64,000 nt of DNA from Wurfbainia villosa (taxonomy: Eukaryota; Streptophyta; Magnoliopsida; Zingiberales; Zingiberaceae), in assembly GCA_025175895.1 (NCBI GenBank), contig CM045991.1, forward strand, positions 90,073,174 to 90,137,173, given 5' to 3'. Each line of letters opens with the position of its first letter. Position 1 is the stretch's first letter. The position numbers and the translations under genes were made by a program. This document shows positions 33,666 to 45,379 of the stretch, piece by piece. The notes under the pieces were generated by a model. The model was given only the letters and a program-made list of their open reading frames with translations. It was not told where the DNA came from and searched no databases.

Positions 33666-35798
33666 CGTTGGGTTTCCTAAGACCACAAGGTGTGTGTTCG
33701 ATCATGTTTTCAGAAACATGAGCACAATGAAGAAATTAAAAATAATAAATCTATATTTATTACAACACACACAACACACGATGCATATTACAACAAGTGT
33801 AGACATAACCGTGAAATTAAAATTTGCAATAAAAGGAAATTAAACTACGTTATACCTTCAGATGACGGTAGCGGAACGGATCAACCGAACGATCCTCGTA
33901 AGAATCGCCTCTATCCGTATCCACGCCGAGCTCCTCGATGACTTCGCCAAGCCACGAGCTTCGCCTTCGTGACGGGTTACTAGCCTCGTGGTTGAAGACG
34001 ACGCGTGATCGAGAGATGATCACGATCCGAATCCAAATTCGACCTAAAACAAGTTCTCAAGACTCGCTTCTCCGAGAGGTATTCGCCACACCGCTTGACG
34101 AATCCTTCGCCCTCCACTCAGAGGATTACCGGAGATCAAATCTCGTAGTTAGCCGCTGTCGGAGCACTAACCGTCGCCCAAACGATGCGACGAGAGGAGG
34201 AGAAGCCGTCCAAAAACTGGACAGCTTGGTGGAGGAGTAGGCGCCGCCAAAACAAGGAGAGAAAAGGCTCACCTTGATGCCAACCTATAGGAGATCACCG
34301 GAGGGTCGCCGAGGTTCACTGGCCGGAGCTTGACGCCGACGAGTTGGACGGCGCACAAGCCGGGCGGCAACATGTTGGCGTACCAACATGGGCGGCTAGG
34401 GTTTGGATGATTTTGGATTAGTTAGGGTTTAACAATCCCTTAAGCCCACTTTTATAGAGAACTAATTCTCTTAATGGTTAATGGATCATATCCATAAAGC
34501 CCGTTAACTCCGCCTCCATTAAGATAAGTTAAAATAAACCAAACCATGATGGTTTATTTTAAGTTAAAACGAACCTAACCAACTTTTGGTTCATTCGCTT
34601 AAAATAAACCAAACCCTTTGGTTTATTCTCATCCATTGGATTAGAACCAAACCATTTTGGTCCATCCATTATGTCTTCATAAGACACGGCCCATCCACGC
34701 TTCCATTGCATCAAACAATTTCATGCTCGCTCGCTATGTTTGGTCCAACCAAACATAGTTTCTCTCGGCCCGAGAATCCCATTCTCAAGCTCGCTTTTAA
34801 ATCCTTTGGATTACACTCGTTGTGCGCGGTGACCAAATAGGTTCTCGGTTTATGTTGGCCGCCTATAATTAACCATTAATTATAGAACGATCATGAGTGG
34901 CACCTAGTAGTACATCATGATCCCCAATTAACCAAAAGATCAATGGTTGATCCGTAACTATTTCAAACCCTTCAAGAGGCTCGAATGAATCGTGCCCCAT
35001 TCCTTCACTCATCTTATACCCACTTGGTCTGTGACATGGTCTATTGTGTCGGGCCTCACTAGGTCGACTCACGCCACACCTAGCCCAAGTATCATTTCCT
35101 CGTCCCCACGGATTCTAGTTACTCCACATGTATCAAGAGTACCTTACTCTAAACATGTAATGCTTTGGCCAAAGACTTTAGTAACAATCCGACGAGAGGC
35201 CATGGGTATACATCTCCTCGCAAGGAGTGGTGAATCCTTTATAGGATATTCAAACACCTTCGATCACTTCGACTTATACCCAATCATCCCGGGTCCACAT
35301 CTCCTTAGAGATGTTTGCTTAAGATGTCAAAGCATAAGTCTCCATGATCAAGATGACTTGAATACCGCAAGTCAAAGGAACATCGTGACTTAAGCCACAA
35401 GAAGAACTTCATTGACATATCTATATATGCAGAGAACCATATGAAGTCTTACTACCGGTCACTCCAATGAACTAGTTACCATAACTAGCATCCACGATTA
35501 ACTCCGACATCACAATGTCTCCAAAGGAGAATCACCGCTTGGATACACCAAGGAGTATACTGCTAGCCTCGGCGTAATCGATGGTGTCCAAATCCATCAA
35601 TTCATCGACTAGGGATAATTCCGATACATCACAATTACACATGTAGAGATACTCACTTGTTGTGATCCAATCACAAATTCTCTCATGCTGTGAATCGCAT
35701 CGTGGACATTCAGTAAATGAGTTTAAGATCCAATCAAATACATTAAACATGTATACTCAAATAGTGAATCTTCATTTATCATATAAATGGTTCATACA
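33666..35798 (-). repeat. LTR-C (5' LTR of T2), truncated
   Basis: It starts CGTTGGG (T to C change in the terminal TG). It is the only copy with the full GC-rich segment at 34305-34455, and has a TATA box at 34450-34456. It ends at GGTTCATAC, about 50 bp short of the family end ACTAAC, and joins directly to C1 protease sequence. Confidence 0.9.
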
Positions 35799-36190
35799 AA
35801 TGTGAGATGCACATCCGATATCTAATACCAATGATGAAGAAATAGATAGATACTTCTATAATATTTATAAGTCTCACTTCTTTTCTTCTTAAGATCTTCG
35901 CTACCCTCCACCTTTTGCCTTTCTTCTCATCAAAATGGTGTCGATTTTATCAATTTCATTCATGTTATTATTCATGACAAATTAGTCCCTTCTTGCATTT
36001 GGACCCAAATAATGCCCTTGAGAAGATGTCCAACCATATCATAAGCATTCATGAACTCATGTCGAGTTCATGGTCGCGAGCATTAGACATGACACATCTA
36101 ATGCATCATCTGATGGCATCTAGACATACAACTTCCTTTCGGGTGAGAACCATCGAGCTTGTCCTAGAGAGAGTGTTCGTTAGTTATCTA
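35799..36190 (-). pseudogene. C1 gag - protease remnant
   Basis: At 35799-35850 the minus strand reads LVLDIGCASHI, the copia protease active-site segment with D-T-G changed to D-I-G; T2 LTR-C cuts it there. At 35985-36120 the gag reading aligns with the C2 gag part DALDVSCLMLATMNS..HENMDAYDMVEHL, in broken frames. The gag start region is near 36160-36190 by match to C2 44545-44625, with parts lost. The zinc knuckle was not seen. Confidence 0.72.
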
Positions 36191-37776
36191 CAACATACAA
36201 GCAGAATTAATATAATTCCTTTTATCATTTAATTAGGCCTTTAATCAAATGATGCTCCTAATTGAATTATAGAATTTTTGAGAATCGAGTTATGGATGTG
36301 GTCAAACCACATTACTAGATTCATACAAACTAGCTATAAGGACAAGATCCACATCATACTAAGCCTTGAGTTAGCTTTGCTAAATCGCCCAAGACTTAGT
36401 ATGATCGGTGGTAACATAACACCGATTACATCTCTACGCAACTCTTGTTTATACGATCAAGACCCACATTTACAAAAGACCTTGAGTTAGCTTTGGCTAA
36501 ATCGCCAAGATTTAGTGTAAATGCGATCTTGACCTATCGTTCCAACGATTGGAATATGCCTATAGTTCTACTCGATCCAATTGAGTTTAACTAGTTTTAC
36601 TCAATCTAATTGAGCTTACTCTAACCCAAGCGTGATAGGCGGGACCAAGATTGTCCCTCCGCACCCTACCAAGATAATATGTGTTGCTCTGCTTTGGCAG
36701 ATTCAACAACAACAAATGATCGAGGTAGTGATGGGTATCAAGGCTCGGTAGGCATTTTCGAGTTGATTCGATTATGATCTAATCTAATCGTAATGTGTAT
36801 CTTATACGCATTTAGGCCTTTATTATCCTATATTATCATGCATCATATACATACATTCATTATTCTAGCATGCATCATATACATACAAGAAAATTATCCT
36901 AGCATGCATCATATACATACAAGCATTATTCTACCAGCATGCATCACATACATACAAGCAAAATCAATTAAATATATATATATATATCAACATATATATA
37001 TATAATTAAATGTGATATAGTCATGGCCCTACTACGATCTTCTCAAGCCAATGAGAATATCGGACGGTCAACCTAAGGCTAGCGGCTTCTCCAAGCGCTT
37101 CCTTTGACCGCCATGTGTCGTCGTCACCCTTCTCGTAATCTCGTCTTCGAGTGGACTTTCCATCGCTCCATTTTGTACATTACAAATATGAAACTCGAGT
37201 TACATTCGAGTCTAAAAACTAATTACAACTAGAATATCAAAAGAAGAGGTACGATGCGCAGGTCGCATACACTATACAACACGCACAACCACAAAATAAC
37301 ACGCAGGCCGTATTATGAATTACAACACACATAATCCAATCAAATTGGGGTCCTTGGGCCATGACAATCATAGAATTATACATAATTCTAAATTATGTAT
37401 TTTTACAGAAATTTCTATAATTTTTCCTAATTTTTTTTTTCAAATTAATGAGTCACCTCTCCAGAATCTGCCCGCTAAGCGGTTCCTGATCGCGGACAAA
37501 GCCCTTTCGATAGGGCAGCGCCATACTCGCAAAAAATTAACTTTGCGAGTGTCCCTATATGATCCTACAGACTTAAGTCGCGTCCAAAACCTAAAGCGAG
37601 AACTGCTGAGAGTTTTTCTGACGGAAGCCTCAAGTGTCCCAACACTTGTTGCTTCAATTTTCGAGAAAAATACCCAAAAATTCTATAAAATTAGAAAATT
37701 TACAGAAACATATAAATCTGTAATTTTTATATCTAATACAAAATTACAAAGATTTAAACACATACATGCTTCACGT
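36191..37776 (-). other. C1 5' leader with repeats and clustered inverted repeats
   Basis: No credible sense ORF. 36365-36400 and 36481-36515 repeat a block with TTAGC-TTTG-GCTAA. 36825-36965 holds about four copies of a 38-40 bp unit (AGCATGCATCATATACATAC), then an AT run at 36972-37012. 37470-37650 holds perfect inverted repeats: CCGCT-A-AGCGG, GCCCT-N6-AGGGC at 37501-37516, CTCGCAAA / TTTGCGAG at 37526-37549, and CAAGTGT-N4-ACACTTG at 37631-37648. The plus-strand 155-codon ORF at 37315-37782 overlaps these and is judged spurious. Confidence 0.65.
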
Positions 37777-37790
37777 AGCTGATACTTCAC
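37777..37790 (-). other. Primer binding site of C1, diverged
   Basis: In element sense GTGAAGTATCAGCTAC follows the 5' LTR. The GTATCAG core fits the initiator Met tRNA site, but the flanks do not. The assignment rests mostly on position. Confidence 0.45.
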
Positions 37791-39561
37791 CGCTGGGTTT
37801 TTCCGAGCCGTAAAACCGCTTTTGTATCATGAAACTCTAATCCCGCCATGGATCCGCTAAGATATATTAAAATAAAACATGTATGTGCTTACTAAAAATC
37901 CTAGATCTACCTTAGATCTAAGAGGTTAGATCATTACCTCGTATGGCGCCTTCGCTACCCGCTTGTCCAAAAGTTCGCCGAACTCGAGAGAGTGTCAAGT
38001 GCACACTCTCTCTATTGGTATCCACACAAGCAATAGGTGGAGAAAGAGACAAAATTGAGTGTGCTAGCACTCCTAGAAGGTCTCAAGAGATGAGGAAGAA
38101 GAAGGAGAGCTTGAAGGAAAAATCCAAGGAAGAAGATGATGGAATGAGTAACTCACATGAATGACTTTGAAACCCTAAAGTGGCTCAACACTTAGGAAGG
38201 GGTTACATGCATGATGTAACTCCCATGATGGTCTCCCTCATGATGTGGCAAATTGATAAAGTCAATGATGATGGGAGCATCATCATTGTTCGGCCATGCC
38301 AAGTCATCATCATGACAGCATTCGTCAAGTCTTGACCTTCATCTTCTCTCAAGTCAAGTCAAACTTGACCTCTAATCTCCCATGGTCGATCAAATCTAAC
38401 CACTACTCCAAGTCAATTTAATTTAATGAATCTCTATTCATTTAATTTAAATTGATTTGATGAATCAAATCTAAATTAGACTCATTCAACACTTGAATCA
38501 ACTCAGTCTAGTCTAACTAGTCTAATGATTACTCTTAATCCAATTTTGTTCATCCCATGAACCTAATCCTCATGGTTCATCATATGAACCTAATCTCCAT
38601 CTAATTGCTCTTATGTGTGTGACCCTATAGGTTCTTGTAACGTTGGCAATGTCCCTAAACCGATTTAGGAACATAAGCAATGAGCTGTATCTAGCAACAC
38701 ATCATCTACCAAGTTACAAGAATGTTGAGCTCCAACATCACCTTTGTGACTACTAATTGTGACTCTCACAATATGTGACAATGTCCCTCTATCCTTGACA
38801 TCTAGATTGAACAATCGAGGCATAGACCGAGTCATCCTCGGTACAATCTAAATCTTGAACTCCAAGTAGACTCACTCTAATCAAATGAGCTCAATATCTC
38901 ATATTGACTCATTTGGGCATGACCACGCACTTCGTGGTCTCACTCTATCAAGAATATCGATGTCACCCTCTATATAGGAGGATAGATCCCATCTACATCA
39001 CTCACATCCCTCCGCATAATTTGTTACATACCCAAGAATCGCTTTATAGTCCACCCATTTATGGGTGACGTTAACTAAGCCAAAGTATGCAACTCCTTAT
39101 GTAGGGAACCATGGTGACTTGTCAAGGACTAATAGTCATACTAATAGCCACATGAGAAAGTATATGACACTCATATAACGATCCATGATACTTTCTCATG
39201 GGTCATTCAAGATACATTCTCCAATGCATACCCATGTGTCAACTTGATATCTCATATCCATGACTTCAGGAGATCAAGTCATCGTGTTGACCTACATGTT
39301 AGTCTCACGCATTAACATTGTCCCTGAATGTTAATACTCGACTAGGAATGATTAAGAGTAGTGTTCTCTATATCATCTCATTATCGATTCAACCAATCGA
39401 TTGATATAGATAAGAACCTACTACTCAAGGACATTATTATATTTAGTTATTTGGCACCAATACAAGTAAATATAATAATCATGCCTTTATAAATAGGAAT
39501 ATGATACAATAAAGTCCATACAACAATCATCACATGATTGGCTCTAGGGCTTTCACTAACA
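37791..39561 (-). repeat. C1 5' LTR
   Basis: 1,771 bp, paired with 15448-17226. The outer end has CGCTGGG for TGTTGGG, and the terminal double hairpin is decayed. It ends CACTAACA and is followed by the target duplication GTTGG. Confidence 0.92.
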
Positions 39562-41546
39562 GTTGGACTATTAAACGATTTCGTCGTCTATGGATTTGAG
39601 AAATCGTGTACTCGGGACACGATTGGATCAGGTTGTGGTTGTCGGAGTTGCGTAACGTGACCACTGTTGATTGTGGTAGTTGGTGTTGTGCACTCGGCCA
39701 CCGTAGTTGTTATTTCCTTGTATTGTTTTGGTTATCCCTACGAATGTGGATAGGATGCTTCTAGCATTACTATACCACAGATTTGTTTGACCAAAAGGGT
39801 AATGGAATTCACTCGGTCGGAAGCTTGTGAAATTAGGTTTCATGACCTAGATGGCGATTGACGTTTGCATCAGTATTAGTTAATCCTTCCGGGGTGGATG
39901 AAAGGATGTTGTATTCAGATGCATCGTTTCAGGGACCGGAACGATCTCGATGCAGTGGAGTGAGGCGTATCTCAAGCTAACGACAATTGAGGAACTACGA
40001 GATAAGCTGTCATATACATGATGTGACCTTAGTAGTTATTATCTGGATTTATGGATGTATGAAGTGGAAGTGCTCATTGAATTTAACTAGCTACTGGGTA
40101 GCTACTATAAAGTTGCTGGAACGCGAACAGTTGCAACAAGCGAGATTGATCGCTATAGTCTTCCATGCACTTACAGAGTGTGTGGTAGAGTGGATTTTTG
40201 GACGGTAGATGGACTTCTCTTGTGAGAAGATAATTTCCTGTCTCTAATATGGATATGTGTTTTGGACACGCATCCACTTAAAAAAGAGTTACTACAGGAG
40301 GTACATTATTGGAGATTTGCTATACATCCTGGTGGTACTTAGATGTACCGAGATTTGAAACGCTTATATGGGTGGAACGATATAAAAGAGATAGTGCATA
40401 CTTGGTGGCTCGATGTTCAGTATGCCAGCGGGTAAAGGCTGAACATCAGAAATCCACTGGGTTACTCCAGGAAATTTCGATTCCGGAATGGAAGTGGGAG
40501 CATATCCTGATGGATTTTCGTTACGGGATTACCTAGAACCCGTAAAGGACATGACGCGATTTGGGTGATCATGGAATGACTAACCAAATCAGCTCACTTT
40601 CTGCCTATTCATGGAAGGACTCGTTGGATCGTTTGACAGAGTTGTACTGTCGAGAAATTATCAGACTGCATGGGGTACTTTTGAGTACTATATCTAATAG
40701 AGACCCACGATTTACCTCGCGATTTTGATAGAGTCTGCATTAGACTATGGGCACAGAGCTCCGGCTCAGTACAACATTTCATCCGTGGATTGATGGACTG
40801 TCTAAGCGTACCATTTAGACATTTGAGGATCTATTGAGATCTTGTGTCATGGATTTCAGAGGCAGCTGGAAGGATCACGTTTATTTAGTGAAATTTGCCT
40901 ATAATAACAGCTACCACTCTTATAGTCAGATGGCTCCATTCGAGGCCCTATACGGTAGACCTTGTAGATCTTCCATGCTGTGGGAGAAAATCGGGGAACG
41001 ATAGCTATTGGGGCCATAAAGTATCCAACATGATGCAGAGTTGGTGCGCGTCATCAGATGATGGTTATTAGAGGCACAGGGTCAACAGAAGAGTTACGCA
41101 GACCGGAGGTGAAGGCCTTTGGAATTCTCAATTGAGGAACAGGTATTTTTGTGTGTTTCACCTATGAAATGGGTGAAACGATTTGAGTTGAAAGGAAAAT
41201 TAACCCCACACTATGTTGATCCAATTGAGATATTGGAGTGGATTGGAGGTGTAGCTTACCGGTTGGCTTTACCTCTGACACTGGCGGGTGTTCACAATGT
41301 ATTTCATGGTTCTGGATTAAGAAAATACATACCACGAGCTGATCATGTTCTGAAAGAGGTTCCGATTCCATTTCAGATTAATGCGACCTATGAGGAGATT
41401 TCGGTACGAATTCTTGGTCGCAAGGAGCAATAGTGCGGAACAAAACCATCTGACTTGTAAATGTTGGATGACAACACATACTGATGAGGTATATGATGAT
41501 TTCGAAAATTTCTTGAATTGGTTCTTACATTTAAGTATGAAATTTG
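39562..41546 (+). pseudogene. Host gypsy RT end - integrase - chromodomain remnant
   Basis: At 39590 the frame reads MDLRNRVLGTRLDQVVVV, matching the gypsy RT segment FMDLMNRVF..LDxFVxVF, directly continuing the RT cut at 15447. RT catalytic YIDD and RNase H are too eroded to read (39650-40300). Integrase zinc-finger end C-x2-C in CSVCQRVKAEHQ plus GLLQEI and WKWEHILMDF are open at 40309-40536. The core continues in broken frames (LTKSAHFLP, ISNRDPRFTSRF, ALDYGHRAPAQYN; 40560-40980). The C-terminal part is open at 41119-41433 with YRLALP, VHNVFHGSGLRKYIP and ISVRILGRKEQ. Chromodomain traces follow to 41540, which supports a chromovirus. Confidence 0.87.
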
Positions 41547-43383
41547 TGTTAGTTATAGCCCTAAGAACCAATCATGTGATGGTTGAATAGGGAACATTTT
41601 GTATCATATTCTATAAAGGCAAAGGATTGGTTATTATATTTAAGTCTTGCTTGTGCCAGCTAAATTAAATATAGTAATGCCCTAGAAAAGTAGGTTCTTA
41701 TCTACAAAGACATCAATCATGTAATTGATTAGAGAGTCAGAGAACACTTTCCTAAATGTTCCTAGTCAAGTATTAATATGCAAGGGCAATATTAATACAT
41801 AAAGACTAGCATGTAGGTCAATTGATGACTTGATCTCACAAGTCATGGATATATGATATCAAGTTGACACATGGGTATATATTAGAGAATATATACTGAA
41901 CTCGACCCGCCATGAGAAAGTTTCATGGATCGTTATATGAGTGTCATAAACTTTCTCATGTGACTATTGGTATGAATAGTCCTTAAACTCCAAGTCACTA
42001 CTGCTCCCTACATAAGGAGTTATGTACTTTGGTATCACAAACGTCACCCGTAATGGTGGACCATAAAGGCGACATCGGGTATATAACAAATTATGCGAGG
42101 GATGTGAGTGATGTAGATGGGATCTATCCCTCTCATATGACGAGTGATATCGGTGGGCCCTTGATTGAGTAGAACTACTAAAATGCATGGTTACGAATGA
42201 GTCAATATGAGATATTGAGCTCATTTGTTTGAGTTAGTTTACTCAGTGATCAAGAAACACATAGATTGATCGAGGATGACAGCATGCCTCATCGATCAAC
42301 TGATATCAAGGATAGAAGGACACGGCCATATATTATAGTAGTCATGAAAGGTTAGTCGATCTTGACTTATCTCAGAACTTGGGTAGCAATGATGTATTGT
42401 AGATGCCGCCATCGCTTGTGTATCTAAAAGAGTTTAGGTCCACCGCCAACGCATGAGAGCCTATAGGGTCACACACAAAGAGCATGATAATTAGAGGAAT
42501 TAGAGTATTCTAGTTTGACTAGAATAATTTGGGAATAAGCTTAAGTACAAAATGGTTTTTGGACTTTAAGCTTAATGAGAATTTTAGCTAATTGATTTAA
42601 TGAGATTAATTCAATATGTTACCTTATTGATTTAATAAGATTAATTCAATATGATAATGATAAGTTTAATTGAATTAATAAGATTAATTCAATATGATAA
42701 CATAAGCTTAATTGAATTAATAAGATTAATTCAACATGCATGAATGCTACATAAGCATGCCACATAAGCATGCCACCTAAGCATCCACCTAAGCTTAGAT
42801 AAGGTGGAAGGAAACAAAATGGTTTTGTCTCCTATGGCGGCCAAACAAGGAAGCCAAATCCTTTGAGTGTGTCTCAATGCAATGGATTGCATTGAATGTG
42901 AAGGAGGTGGAAGGGTTTTTCCAACCCTATAAAAGGCTCCATGGAGTGGCCACCAAAGATGAGTTTTTGGTGTGGTTGTTGGGAGCTTGAGGCTTGGAGA
43001 GAGCTTGAGAGCTTATGTGTGGCTTTGTGAGTGTAGCAAGAAGAGTAGTCTTCTTCTTCCTTCTCTTTTCCCTAGCTTCCTCTCCTTTAGGGACTTCTCT
43101 AGCAAGAAGTAAAGGAGAGCTCCTCTAGTTTTCTTTTGTGAGACAAGAGCTTGCTCGTGTGGATACATATAGAGGCACGGACACTTGAACGTGCTAAAGA
43201 TCCAACAAACAAAAGGAAGAAGCGGGATTAACAAGGGCACGCAACAAAGGTAATCCTCTCCTATAAGATAGGTTTGGTTTAGAGAAATTTATTTTATACG
43301 AGTTTGCTTTCGCATGGATCACTTGGAAGGGATCCTAATTTTCCGTCAAGATATGCCATATTGGCATAAAGAATTTCCCTACA
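41547..43383 (+). repeat. C2 5' LTR
   Basis: 1,837 bp, TGTTAGTTATAGCCC to TTCCCTACA. U3 contains AT-rich tandem units at 42560-42735 (AAGATTAATTCAATATG, about 42-45 bp apart), then four or five CATAAGCATGCCAC-type units at 42745-42795. TATA box at 42929. Confidence 0.92.
42929..42935 (+). promoter_or_regulatory. TATA box in C2 5' LTR
   Basis: CCCTATAAAAGGC, with the repeat arrays 130-370 bp upstream. The 3' LTR copy at 49804-49810 reads TATAAAG. Confidence 0.7.
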
Positions 43384-43399
43384 AAGGGTATCGTGAGCC
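43384..43399 (+). other. Primer binding site of C2
   Basis: AAGGGTATCGTGAGCC, the same variant as in T1; a diverged form of the initiator Met tRNA site. Confidence 0.65.
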
Positions 43400-44551
43400 A
43401 CTTATAAAGATCGATAAAATAGGTTTTCTATTTTATATGTGATATATAAGTAGGATAAATTTTATTATGAGTTGATAATTGCATTAGCAAATTTTCAAAC
43501 ATAATAAAATATCCAATGTCTTTTAAAAGTTAAAATGACATGGTTCATGGTTATGGCCTAGTCCCAAAAAGTTTGTGATTGTGTGTTGTAATTTTAATAC
43601 TACTCGTGTCGTGCCTTCTCTCCTAAAATTCTTGTTGTAAAATTAGTTTTAGACTCGAATGTAACTCGAGTATTTCTCCTTTGTAATGTACAAAACAAGG
43701 ATGGAGGGTCCATTGGAAGATGAGGTTACAAGGAGGAAGTCAACACACAAGACAACCAAAAGGAAGCACTTAGGAGAAGATGCTATCCCTAGGTTGACCA
43801 ATCAATCTTTTCATTGGCTTGAGAAGATTGTAGAATAAGGGTCATAACCATGACACGCTTAGTTTAATATGTATGTGATGCATGTTAGTTTAGCTTGTAT
43901 GTGATGCATGATTAGTTTAGCTTATATGTGATGTATGCTAATATGTATATGATACATGTTTATTTCTTAATAAGTCTAAACGATATGCCTACCAAAGTTG
44001 GTACTCACTACTTCTCGATCATTTGTTATTGGGTTTGCCAAAGCTAAGCAATGCATTTTATCTTGGAAGAGTGCGAGTGGACAATCGTGATGTCCCGCTA
44101 TCAAACTTGGTTAAGACTTAATTAAGTTTTCTTAATTAGTTAAGAAAGTAGAGGCATATATTAGCTTTGAACATAAGTTTTAAAATTAGTTTTATGTGAT
44201 TCAACATCACTTTGTCTTAGAAGTGGTCGCTGTCTGATATCCAAGAAGGCCTCGTGCTCTCGCCATACCGAAGTCGTTTAGGAATAAACACTAAACTAAT
44301 CTAAAACTTAACCAAAGCTATTAAAGAGTTACATCAGATGTAATTGGCAAAAGATTGCCTACCTAATTATACTACGTCTTGGGCGATTAGCCAAAGCTAA
44401 CTCAAGACGAATTATAATGTGGATCTTTATCCCATATAAATTTATAGCTAAATAGTAGCTATGAGAATTTAGTGGGAGCCTCATTTAATTAAAGGCCTAA
44501 TTAAATGATTTAGGTATGATACTTAACTTTGTATTTTAATGTTGTAGATCA
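43400..44551 (+). other. C2 5' leader
   Basis: Non-coding. 43855-43985 holds four degenerate copies of a 33-35 bp unit (TTAGTTTAGCTTGTATGTGATGC type), the counterpart of the C1 leader repeat at 36825-36965. 44214-44275 holds the block shared with S1 (9494-9550). 44376-44410 has CTTGGGCGATTAGCCAAAGC, also repeated in the C1 leader. Confidence 0.68.
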
Positions 44552-45330
44552 CCATGTCATCTAACACGACACACCCTCAACTCAAGCGATCCGCCCTTGA
44601 GAAGGACAAGCTCAATGGAGCAACTTTCTTGATCGGTATAGGAACTTGAGGATTATCCTCAAACAAGAACGCAAACTAGTATGTCCTAGAGCGCTACCTC
44701 AAACACCGCCTACGCGCCACTCGGTGAAAAGGATGCTTATAAGAAGCATCAAGATGACGATTAGATGTGTCATGCTTATGCTTGCCACCATGAACTCGAG
44801 CTTCGTACAACATGAGAACATGGATGCCTATGATATGGTTGAGCATTTGAAACAACTATATCAAGGACAAGCTAGGCACGAGCTTTGAAGTGTCTAAGGC
44901 TCTTTTGCATGCAAGATGCAAGAAGGAACACTGAGGAACTCACGACTAAAATGATCGGGTACGCTGAGAACCTTGAAAGACTAGGTTTTCCATCGAGCCA
45001 AGAATTGGCAATCGATGTTATCCTCGCAATCGCGAAGCATATAATCAATTCCATGAATTATAACATGAATGAAATTGATAAACCTGCTCGAGATTCTCAA
45101 AGATGTTAAGAATCACAACCAAATCTCAAGAAGAAAGTTAGTAATGTACTAATGGTCAAGAAGGGCAAAGGTAAGCTTTAAAGGCAAGGGTAAGACCTAA
45201 GCCAAAGGCAAGGCCAATTCATCCACTTCAAAGGGTAAAGGTAAAGTACCTAAGGAAGGGATCGCCCATTCGTGAGATCGACACCGGAAGCTTAATCGCA
45301 AAGTCTACCTTGAGGAAGTAAAGAATAAAA
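44552..45330 (+). pseudogene. C2 gag pseudogene
   Basis: ATG 44552 opens MSSNTTHPQLKRSALEKDKL; the first shift comes near 44630. Then LRIILKQERKLVCP (44646), MLATMNSSF, HENMDAYDMVEHLKQLYQGQARHE (to 44888), and MIGYAENLERLGFPSSQEL (about 44950-45010) give the UBN2 capsid domain. MNYNMNEIDKP follows, then a Lys/Gly-rich linker at 45120-45260. The CCHC knuckle expected near 45270 is not readable. Four or more frameshifts. This copy was the guide for naming the C1 and T gag remnants. Confidence 0.85.
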
Positions 45331-45379
45331 GAAGTGGGACTTCGCCTGTATACACGTTATAGAAGTTAATCTATCTATT

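Larger units (their letters stand above)
19847..35798 (-). mobile_element. Tandem Ty1/copia array (family T): LTR-A, T1, LTR-B, T2, LTR-C
   Basis: Three LTRs alternate with two full internal regions, all on the minus strand: LTR-A 19847-21866, T1 21867-26731, LTR-B 26732-28812, T2 28813-33665, LTR-C 33666-35798. LTR-B is shared: it is the 5' LTR of T1 and the 3' LTR of T2. This is the expected product of recombination between the LTRs of two copies, not of two insertions. LTR-C lacks about 50 bp at its outer end, and part of C1 is missing at the same junction, so no target duplication can be read. Confidence 0.88.
15448..39561 (-). mobile_element. Ty1/copia element C1 with nested array
   Basis: Minus-strand element with 3' LTR 15448-17226 and 5' LTR 37791-39561. 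Exact flanking duplication GTTGG at 15443-15447 and 39562-39566. Its own internal sequence is 17227-19846 (RNase H, RT, integrase, gag-pre-integrase) and 35799-37790 (protease start, gag, leader). Everything between is the inserted T array. With the array removed, C1 would be about 8.1 kb. Confidence 0.9.

Noticed and set aside
36793..37012. Simple-repeat ORF with repeated HHIHT/YIQ residues
   Set aside because: It is a translation of the leader tandem repeat followed by an AT run.
37315..37782. 155-codon plus-strand ORF that could look like a gene
   Set aside because: It is antisense to C1, lies in its leader, overlaps several perfect inverted repeats, has no domain I recognise and AT-driven composition.
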